Positions 1-4,408 of a DNA stretch of 5,062 bases are shown here, piece by piece. Position numbers and translations under genes: made by a program. Numbering within the stretch: position 1 is the stretch's first letter; every line of letters begins with the position of its first letter. The notes under the pieces are model-generated. The model was not told the DNA's origin, did not search any database, and worked only from the letters and a program-made list of their open reading frames with translations. The DNA comes from Christiangramia sp. (GTDB lineage Bacteria; Bacteroidota; Bacteroidia; Flavobacteriales; Flavobacteriaceae): NCBI GenBank assembly GCA_024644145.1, contig JAHELO010000161.1:1-5062 (forward strand), read 5' to 3'.

Positions 1-660
1 GAATTTTTCCCGCATTGCCGTCATTTTATCCTTGCCGTGTTTCTGCTCGTAGACTTCCCAGGGTCCTTCCCATTTTTCATCCATGCCGGCAAAATTTTTA
101 TAAGCCGTGGAAACCATATAATCTGCTCCATCCCTGTCTCCACCGGCGAAATCGTACCAGTAGCCTAAGGGCTCACCTTTAACTTCTCTATAGGTAGAAG
201 ACACTTGCTTCACAACATCTGTAAAAGTTGAGGAGTTATTTGTCTTGAAAAAAGTAACCCACACTACCTTATTTCCTGTGGAAGGACTTCTACTAAATTC
301 GGGCATGGTGGTCGCAATATTATGCTGCATATTTTCCACATAAGGAAATACATCGCTGTTAAATATAGACTGGCAGGCTTTGTCGGCATCTTTTGGGCCT
401 TCGTCCATCTCTGCCCATTTATCCATTAAAAATGTAACCGCTACCACTCCATAGTCTCCCTGCACCCGGTTCCAGACATTCCACGTGTCTACGCCTTTAT
501 TTTCCAGATAGCAGTCTTTCCACTTCTTCATTCCTTCCTGGAATTTCTGGCCATCATTCATCTTAACCTTAAGTTCGTAAATGTGGAGAATCTTACTCTC
601 CTGTTCCTGACCTATTCCCATTAAAGGCAGTAAAAGCAATATTAAAATCAATTTTTTCAT
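1..660 (-). CDS. Secreted protein with two ferredoxin-like (dimeric alpha-beta-barrel type) repeats, C-terminus cut by window edge
   Basis: The frame runs from the ATG at 658-660 to the left edge without a stop, giving 220 residues of a longer protein. Residues 1-18 are a clear signal peptide (MKK, then a Leu/Ile-rich core ending G-I-G before Q-E), with no lipobox Cys, so export to the periplasm or outside is expected. The mature part looks duplicated. Residues about 24-85 (strand KILHIYELKV, helix, then YGVVAVTFLM and WAEMDE) and about 130-195 (strand KVVWVTFFKT, helix, then DYMVSTAYKNFAGMDE) have the same strand-helix-strand pattern, which suggests two ferredoxin-like halves as in dimeric alpha-beta-barrel proteins. 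That fold call comes from the pattern only; no catalytic residues are recognised and the function is unknown. The ATG is chosen because it gives a perfect signal peptide; no Shine-Dalgarno is present, as usual in Bacteroidota. The smaller secreted protein at 3274-3705 may be a distant relative. Confidence 0.8.
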   Translation of the reverse strand, partial: MKKLILILLLLPLMGIGQEQESKILHIYELKVKMNDGQKFQEGMKKWKDCYLENKGVDTWNVWNRVQGDYGVVAVTFLMDKWAEMDEGPKDADKACQSIFNSDVFPYVENMQHNIATTMPEFSRSPSTGNKVVWVTFFKTNNSSTFTDVVKQVSSTYREVKGEPLGYWYDFAGGDRDGADYMVSTAYKNFAGMDEKWEGPWEVYEQKHGKDKMTAMREKF

Positions 661-774
661 AATGTTTGGTTTAGAATTAATACTGAAATGACCATTAAAC
701 ATCCTGTAAAAACAGTACATCCAGGTATACCACGCATCGTATTTTAATAATGTAGGGTAGATGGGAAAAGCTAT

Positions 775-811
775 ACTTTCCAGGCCATAAATCAGCCTAA
801 ATACGGAAAGT
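775..811. repeat. Nested imperfect inverted repeat in the leader of the secreted-protein gene
   Basis: The outer arms ACTTTCC (775-781) and GGAAAGT (805-811) are perfect complements. They enclose inner arms AGGC (782-785) and GCCT (795-798) around a 9-nt loop, with a 6-nt bulge (799-804) on one side. It could fold in the 5' region of the minus-strand transcript starting upstream of 660, or be a protein site. There is no U-tract, so a terminator is unlikely. Confidence 0.3.
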
Positions 812-814
812 GAC

Positions 815-835
815 TTACATAAAAAAGTTATGTAA
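815..835. promoter_or_regulatory. Operator-like perfect dyad TTACATAA-N5-TTATGTAA
   Basis: Two perfect 8-bp inverted arms are separated by 5 bp (AAAAG), centred at 825, about 165 bp upstream of the secreted-protein start and about 80 bp beyond the DUF1624 stop. The AT-rich arms and the 13-bp centre-to-centre spacing resemble binding sites of dimeric helix-turn-helix regulators more than a terminator, because the stem is GC-poor. No regulator gene is in the window and the role is inferred. Confidence 0.4.
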
Positions 836-865
836 TATACTACAAATCAGTGAATTGATAAAACC

Positions 866-885
866 TTCAGGTTATTAAACCTGAA
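866..885 (-). terminator. Hairpin after the DUF1624 gene, probable terminator
   Basis: A perfect 8-bp stem (TTCAGGTT / AACCTGAA) with a 4-nt loop starts 28 nt past the DUF1624 stop codon. On the minus strand it is followed by GG-TTTT, a short U-tract. The stem is only moderately GC-rich and the U-run is short, so it may be leaky. It would close the transcription unit reading leftward from the TerB-like gene. Confidence 0.5.
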
Positions 886-912
886 AACCGTCGCAATAGC
901 CTATTATTTTAA

Positions 913-2097
913 TCATAAATAACTTAACCACCATTTATCACGGTTTTGCAGTTTATAGCGCATATACCATTTTGAAGGAAAATATAACAGAATCACGATT
1001 ATGATCCACACCAGGTAAACGATCCAGAGTGAATATCCATATCCATCTAATTGTCCGCTGGCAATAATATTCCCGGAAAGGATCATAATTTTCCAGTCTC
1101 CGCCTGTGATCACCAGGCCCAACATGGCTGCGAGATGTATTACCAGAATATGCAATACATAATAGAAAAACGGCACCCTACCGAAGACCAGAAAAAAACC
1201 TGTGGCCAGATTCTTTATATTTTCGGTGACATACAGGAAAAGAAAAGCAGGTCCCAGGGTAACCAGTAAAAATACTAAGGAAGGTGGGTATTTAGTGACA
1301 TTCAGGAAAGAAAGTATGGTATAAGCGGTAGTTTCCTGCCCCACCCAGGGCTGAGGATCGCCATACAGGTTAGGGATTCTTAGGATTAAGAACAGCATAA
1401 GACATCCTGCACCCAGCCATAGCAATAAATTCTTTCTTCTGTTAACTGGAAAATCAGGCTTATAAAGAATACCAAATATGTAACCCAGGCTCATTACACC
1501 TATCCAGGGCAGGATGGGATACATAAAAAGTATAAATCTGTTCTCTGTGAATATTCCTCCACCCTGATGCAGAATATACCACAAAACTGCCAGAAGCCCC
1601 TGCCCCTCAAAGTTGATATTATCCAGTAAATTATGACCGAATACCAGAATCAAACCAAGTATTAGAATTGCTTTGGGAGGAAGATATATTAGCAATGATA
1701 ATATTACCATAGCCAGCCCAATGGCCCAGATCACTTGTAGATTTATAAAACCATAGGCAGGATCAAACCACCAGATAAAATTCATAATAACGATCTCAAC
1801 AACGATCAGCCAGAGGCCCCTGCTCAAAAGAAATTTAGCCAGTGTATTCTTCTTTCTTTTGCTTCCATATAAATATGCCGAAGTGCCGGCCAGGAAAATA
1901 AAAACCGGGGCACAGTAATGGGTGATAAACCTGGTAAAAAAAAGTATTGGTGTAGTGGTTTCCAGATTCGTTGGGTCATTTGCGGTAAAAGCATTCAGGT
2001 GAAAATAATCTCTTACATGATCTAAAGCCATGATCACCATGACCACTCCTCTTAAAAGATCTATAGACTCAATTCTTTTAGACGCGATTTTTCCCAT
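913..2097 (-). CDS. DUF1624 / HGSNAT-like multipass membrane protein (putative transmembrane acyltransferase)
   Basis: This 394-residue integral membrane protein belongs to the DUF1624 family (COG3503), related to the catalytic region of heparan-alpha-glucosaminide N-acetyltransferase. The family marks are all present: RIESIDLLRG (8-17) and MALDHVRD (23-30) at the N-terminus, APVFIFLAG (63-71), YPILPWIG (193-200), NVTKYPPSL (266-274) and FGRVPFFYYVLHI (305-317) with H321. About ten hydrophobic segments span the chain, and the length is normal for the family. Human HGSNAT moves acetyl groups across a membrane onto a sugar; the bacterial members have no settled substrate, so acylation of a surface glycan or lipid is inference. 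The ATG at 2095-2097 is chosen because the family motif begins eight residues later; no Shine-Dalgarno is visible. It starts 53 bp after the PycTM-like gene and is probably co-transcribed with it. A terminator-like hairpin follows the stop. An alternative is a general membrane acyltransferase of another family, but the motifs argue against it. Confidence 0.85.
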   Translation of the reverse strand: MGKIASKRIESIDLLRGVVMVIMALDHVRDYFHLNAFTANDPTNLETTTPILFFTRFITHYCAPVFIFLAGTSAYLYGSKRKKNTLAKFLLSRGLWLIVVEIVIMNFIWWFDPAYGFINLQVIWAIGLAMVILSLLIYLPPKAILILGLILVFGHNLLDNINFEGQGLLAVLWYILHQGGGIFTENRFILFMYPILPWIGVMSLGYIFGILYKPDFPVNRRKNLLLWLGAGCLMLFLILRIPNLYGDPQPWVGQETTAYTILSFLNVTKYPPSLVFLLVTLGPAFLFLYVTENIKNLATGFFLVFGRVPFFYYVLHILVIHLAAMLGLVITGGDWKIMILSGNIIASGQLDGYGYSLWIVYLVWIIIVILLYFPSKWYMRYKLQNRDKWWLSYL

Positions 2098-2150
2098 TTA
2101 CAGAGTTCGAATTAAGATTATACATTCCTATCAGCATTCACTAAAAAAGA

Positions 2151-2711
2151 TCATATGAACGTGGCAATTATATAATAGACAACAATGATTAATAGTAACA
2201 GAAATTGAAACGCCAGAAATTTCAGGGCTTTTTGAACATTTTTAAATTTTTCGTTAGCAATCTTCGCGTTAATAAAGATCTGCTGCCCCAGCTGGTCAAA
2301 TAATTTTTCTTCATCCAGGCTTATTTCAAAAAACGTACGGGAGAATTGCTTGATATCTCCAAACTTAGAGATCACATCACCAAAGAAAAATATATTCTTG
2401 TCATATTTAGACTCTATTCGAGGCATGAAACAGCGTATACTATAGTAGATGGAAATCACTGCAATGGCAAACCAAAGGGTTAATAATATATATATAATGG
2501 TATCATCTTCAAACCGTGCCAGAACAAGGTTGATATTCTGATATACAAAATTTAAAAGGATCCCGTAGAAGGAAAGGATCAAACCGGCTTTGATCTCTGA
2601 AGCTTTAATGAGACTGGATACATAACTTATACTCCCCCAGTAATGATCTATTAGATCATCTGTATGTTTATTCCGTAATTGAGTAAGAGGTCTGGTATCA
2701 GATTTTTCCAT
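2151..2711 (-). CDS. PycTM-family membrane protein (Pycsar effector-like, DUF5706)
   Basis: The protein has 186 residues and resembles the PycTM transmembrane effector family (PF18967, DUF5706). In Pycsar anti-phage systems such a protein is activated by cCMP or cUMP and damages the inner membrane. The pattern fits in order: a polar N-terminal helix leading into SLIKASEIKAG (33-43, matching the family's ADxKA element), a first membrane helix (about 43-64), a second (about 71-93) ending in RCFMPR (93-98), a cytoplasmic helical part with NIFFFGD (106-112) and QQIFINAKIANEKFKNVQKA (143-162), and a last membrane helix (about 167-185). Length is typical for a stand-alone effector. The usual partner, a pyrimidine cyclase, is absent from both sides. 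Upstream is a TerB-like gene (68-bp gap) and downstream a DUF1624 gene (53-bp gap). The ATG at 2709-2711 is the first available in frame with the conserved helix. The family call is from memory of its pattern, and function here is inferred. Confidence 0.75.
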   Translation of the reverse strand: MEKSDTRPLTQLRNKHTDDLIDHYWGSISYVSSLIKASEIKAGLILSFYGILLNFVYQNINLVLARFEDDTIIYILLTLWFAIAVISIYYSIRCFMPRIESKYDKNIFFFGDVISKFGDIKQFSRTFFEISLDEEKLFDQLGQQIFINAKIANEKFKNVQKALKFLAFQFLLLLIIVVYYIIATFI

Positions 2712-2779
2712 ATAAATTCAGGTATTAGCCGGGTTACAGATAATAATTACAAAACGGTGATGCCTGTAAAAATCGCTGT

Positions 2780-3115
2780 TTAATAAAGAATATTATCCAG
2801 GATCTTATCCAGGGTATTTTCCATCATGCTAAACTTTTTATCTGAAAAAAAGATTTCGAACATTTCCCTGCGCAATTCAGCAAGCTCTTTATGTGAATAT
2901 TCCAGATTCACCAGGTTATCCTGTATTTTTTCCAGACTTTCTTCCTCGGTATCACCCGAGTATTCCCGATACATTTTCTCAAAGATGTCCTTATTTGTTT
3001 TTGATTTTATAAGCGCAATTTCCTCCTCAGTTTCATGGGAATCTGCATTTGCACATAGCATCAGGATATATGCTTGTAATTCGGCTTTGGTCCAGTATTG
3101 CTCATTGTTTTCCAT
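2780..3115 (-). CDS. Small acidic TerB-like protein
   Basis: This 111-residue, very acidic, all-helical cytoplasmic protein has no signal peptide or membrane segment. Its pattern resembles TerB domains (tellurite-resistance fold), which carry two similar acidic metal-site regions. The first lies near AYILMLCANADSHETEEEIALI (helix 15-24, D25 and E28-E32). The second is FFSDKKFSMMENTLDKIL (89-106, D92 and E99), where the usual text is ADGxxxxxE. The match is degenerate because the glycine after Asp is missing in both copies, so metal binding may be weakened and the assignment is moderate. It is the first gene of a likely three-gene unit with the PycTM-like and DUF1624 genes. A weak promoter candidate (TAGTTTTT on the minus strand, 3193-3200) would leave a leader of about 70 nt. 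The start ATG (3113-3115) has no Shine-Dalgarno but shares the upstream text ACCTGA with the next gene. It could instead be an unrelated helical protein peculiar to Flavobacteria. Confidence 0.65.
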   Translation of the reverse strand: MENNEQYWTKAELQAYILMLCANADSHETEEEIALIKSKTNKDIFEKMYREYSGDTEEESLEKIQDNLVNLEYSHKELAELRREMFEIFFSDKKFSMMENTLDKILDNILY

Positions 3116-3225
3116 ATTTTTCAGGTTTGTTTCAATAATTTAATTTGTTTAGCCTGGAGGTCATCTCCCGTGAGGCACCAGGGTTTCTTCATAAAAACTA
3201 GTCAATGACAGGTTTAAAACATTTA

Positions 3226-3253
3226 AAGAGATGAGATTTCTACCCCATCTCTT
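3226..3253 (-). terminator. Strong hairpin terminator of the small secreted-protein gene
   Basis: Read on the minus strand, 12 consecutive pairs form (AAGAGAUGGGGU with AUCUCAUCUCUU, including two G-U pairs) around an AGAA tetraloop. The two G-U pairs work only in the minus-strand RNA; on the plus strand the stem shrinks to 8 pairs with a 12-nt loop. It begins 20 nt after the stop codon at 3274 and is followed by the U-rich text UUAAAUGUUUU. This fits a Rho-independent terminator for the leftward gene and separates it from the TerB-like gene. Confidence 0.65.
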
Positions 3254-3273
3254 ATTAGTATTTTCTCTAAGCA

Positions 3274-3705
3274 TTACTCTTTGCGGGCCAGGGAACTGTC
3301 CCATACCTCCACGTAAGACATAAATTCTTCCAGTTTCGCCATAGCTTTATCCTTCCCTCCGGCTACTTTAGCCATAGAAGCCATCCACTTCACATCATTG
3401 GGAGTCATTTTATAATTAAGCGTTTCCACGCCCTCTTCCATCTCCCAGATAACCATCATATCGTAATCACCAAAAGCAAGGTGATAAGCGGTTGGAGGTT
3501 TGATCCCGGCATCTTCATCGGCTTTTACAAAGTAATTATCGATAATACTCATAGCCGCGTCTTTCTTCATTGGTTTGAATTTAATATGAGCAATGTTGAC
3601 CCATTGTGGATTCTCATATTTTTCCGCCTTAGGTTCCTGGCCGTAAGAAAAATGAATAGTAAATAATAGAATGATAACGCTCAGGATAATTTTCATGCTT
3701 TTCAT
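3274..3705 (-). CDS. Small secreted protein with a ferredoxin-like pattern, function unknown
   Basis: The product has 143 residues. Residues 1-22 form a signal peptide (basic start, Ile/Leu/Val core, S-Y-G before Q-E) without a lipobox Cys, so export is expected. The mature part has the order strand (WVNIAHIKFKP, 35-45), helix (KKDAAMSIIDNYFVKADEDA, 47-66), strand (AYHLAFGDYDMMVIWEMEEG, 73-92) and then helices ending in MSYVEVWDSSL (129-139). This resembles one half of a dimeric alpha-beta barrel, as in the larger secreted protein at 1-660. No active-site residues are recognised. Two start codons, 3703-3705 and 3694-3696, both give a working signal peptide, and the longer is reported. A hairpin terminator lies 20 nt past the stop, so it is probably transcribed alone from the region divergent to the methyltransferase gene. 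A candidate -7 box for it is TAAATTTG on the minus strand at 3841-3848. Confidence 0.8.
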   Translation of the reverse strand: MKSMKIILSVIILLFTIHFSYGQEPKAEKYENPQWVNIAHIKFKPMKKDAAMSIIDNYFVKADEDAGIKPPTAYHLAFGDYDMMVIWEMEEGVETLNYKMTPNDVKWMASMAKVAGGKDKAMAKLEEFMSYVEVWDSSLARKE

Positions 3706-3840
3706 AATTAATGTTTTAGTTAGTAATTAAACCCGCATGAGAAGGATAAGATTAGAATGGGGAGAAAATAGGAGTTCTAATTTAGTGAAAATTTTCAAGT
3801 ATATGATTGTCAGAATATTATAACAGACTGAATCCTGCTC

Positions 3841-3848
3841 CAAATTTA
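3841..3848 (-). promoter_or_regulatory. Candidate -7 box TAAATTTG for the leftward secreted-protein gene
   Basis: The minus strand reads TAAATTTG, an exact match to the Bacteroidetes TAnnTTTG consensus. It would start leftward transcription near 3835 and give a leader of about 130 nt before the ATG at 3705. No TTG -33 element is seen at the right distance, which lowers confidence. It directly abuts the rightward box. Confidence 0.3.
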
Positions 3849-3856
3849 TATTTTTG
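3849..3856 (+). promoter_or_regulatory. Candidate -7 box TATTTTTG for the methyltransferase gene
   Basis: TATTTTTG matches the Bacteroidetes consensus TAnnTTTG exactly. A CTG at 3828-3830, one base off the TTG -33 element, sits 18 bp upstream. Transcription would begin some 4-5 nt after the box, which is at or next to the A of the start codon at 3861, so the mRNA would be leaderless or nearly so. Confidence 0.5.
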
Positions 3857-3860
3857 CACT

Positions 3861-4397
3861 ATGGAAAAGAGAAAACTGCGTAACAGCGAACTGGACAGGA
3901 AAAGTGTTGATGAATTTAAGGAAGCCGAAAAGACCCCGATCATCGTTATCCTGGATAATGTTAGAAGCCTTAATAATATAGGATCTGTTTTTCGCACGGC
4001 AGATGCATTTCTTATTCAGAAGATATATCTCTGTGGCATAACTGCGCAGCCACCTCATAAAGACATTCAAAAAACAGCATTGGGGGCTACAGAAACTGTT
4101 AACTGGGAGTATGTGAAAGACAGCCTGGCCTTGGTGAAAAGCTTAAAAGGTGATGGTATAAAAGTCTATTCTATAGAACAGGCTGAAGGTGCGGTGATGT
4201 TGAACGATTTTAGCCCGCGGCGTGATGAGACCTGCGCGGTGATCTTTGGAAACGAAGTGAAAGGGGTACAACAAAGCGTGGTTTCTGCCAGTGATGCCGT
4301 GATCGAAATACCGCAACTTGGCAGCAAGCACTCTCTTAATATCTCCGTTAGTACGGGAGTGGTACTTTGGGATCTCTTCTCTAAACTAACCAAGTAG
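3861..4397 (+). CDS. SpoU/TrmH-family RNA 2'-O-methyltransferase
   Basis: This 178-residue cytoplasmic enzyme of the SPOUT (trefoil-knot) class is expected to transfer methyl from S-adenosylmethionine to a ribose 2'-OH of tRNA or rRNA. All three family motifs are present: motif 1 in DNVRSLNNIGSVFRTAD (32-48, with N39 and catalytic-type R45), motif 2 in IFGNEVKGV (128-136, with E132), and motif 3 from IPQLGSKHSLNIS (150-162) into the C-terminal knot helix. The length equals the short stand-alone type common in Bacteroidota, with no added RNA-binding domain. The exact target nucleotide cannot be read from the sequence. ATG 3861 is chosen over an in-frame TTG at 3807 because conserved protein text begins here and a promoter box ends 4 nt upstream. 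It is the only plus-strand gene, is divergent from the small secreted-protein gene, and converges with 5 bp between stops on the kinase gene. Confidence 0.92.
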   Translation: MEKRKLRNSELDRKSVDEFKEAEKTPIIVILDNVRSLNNIGSVFRTADAFLIQKIYLCGITAQPPHKDIQKTALGATETVNWEYVKDSLALVKSLKGDGIKVYSIEQAEGAVMLNDFSPRRDETCAVIFGNEVKGVQQSVVSASDAVIEIPQLGSKHSLNISVSTGVVLWDLFSKLTK

Positions 4398-4408
4398 AAC
4401 TCCTACTT
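4392..4408. repeat. Small inverted repeat built from the two convergent stop codons
   Basis: AAGTAG (4392-4397) ends the methyltransferase gene and CTACTT (4403-4408) is the same Lys-stop of the kinase gene on the other strand. Together they form a 6-bp perfect stem with a 5-nt loop. It reads the same from both sides and could be a weak bidirectional terminator, but no U-tract follows on either strand and chance is quite possible. Confidence 0.25.

Larger units (their letters stand above)
661..912. other. Intergenic region with three dyad elements
   Basis: This 252-bp gap lies between the end of the DUF1624 gene and the start of the secreted-protein gene, both on the minus strand. It holds no convincing ORF. 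It contains a terminator-like hairpin (866-885), a perfect AT-rich dyad (815-835) and an imperfect nested dyad (775-811), and must also carry the promoter of the secreted-protein gene. No good TAnnTTTG box was found on the minus strand, so the promoter itself is not assigned. Confidence 0.6.
3706..3860. other. Divergent intergenic region
   Basis: This 155-bp AT-rich region separates the divergent secreted-protein and methyltransferase genes and must contain both promoters. It holds a 12-bp perfect palindrome TGAAAATTTTCA (3786-3797) and two adjoining -7-like boxes facing opposite ways (3841-3848 minus, 3849-3856 plus). A TTG codon at 3807 is in frame with the methyltransferase, but it lies upstream of the likely promoter and outside the conserved protein, so this stretch is treated as non-coding. 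Confidence 0.6.

Noticed and set aside
1051..1269. 72-codon plus-strand open frame inside the DUF1624 gene
   Set aside because: Lies entirely opposite a well-conserved membrane protein gene and has no family resemblance or initiation signal.
2130..2150. T-rich stretch after the PycTM-like gene as a terminator
   Set aside because: There are six T residues on the minus strand but no GC-containing hairpin in front of them.
2486..2496. Short AT dinucleotide run inside the PycTM-like gene as a possible phase-variation tract
   Set aside because: Only five AT units plus one base, encoding ordinary Ile/Tyr codons of a membrane helix; too short to expect frequent slippage.
2754..2780. Nine-pair stem between the TerB-like and PycTM-like genes as a terminator
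   Set aside because: The pairing relies on G-U pairs that form only in plus-strand RNA; on the coding (minus) strand two pairs are lost, and no U-tract follows.
2826..3143. 105-codon plus-strand open frame opposite the TerB-like gene
   Set aside because: Its Ser/Phe/Arg-rich composition is what the complement of a Glu/Lys-rich gene gives; no recognisable domain or promoter, while the opposite strand has a coherent helical protein.
3153..3182. CCTGG / CCAGG inverted repeat upstream of the TerB-like gene as a riboswitch or operator
   Set aside because: Only 5-bp outer arms 20 nt apart with competing weak inner pairings; no known riboswitch pattern recognised.
3196..3803. TATACTTG on the minus strand at 3796-3803 as promoter for the small secreted-protein gene
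   Set aside because: One mismatch to the -7 consensus and no -33 element at the right distance; the exact match at 3841-3848 is no worse supported.
3807..3860. TTG-started N-terminal extension of the methyltransferase by 18 residues
   Set aside because: Family members begin near the ATG at 3861 and the likely promoter lies between the TTG and that ATG.
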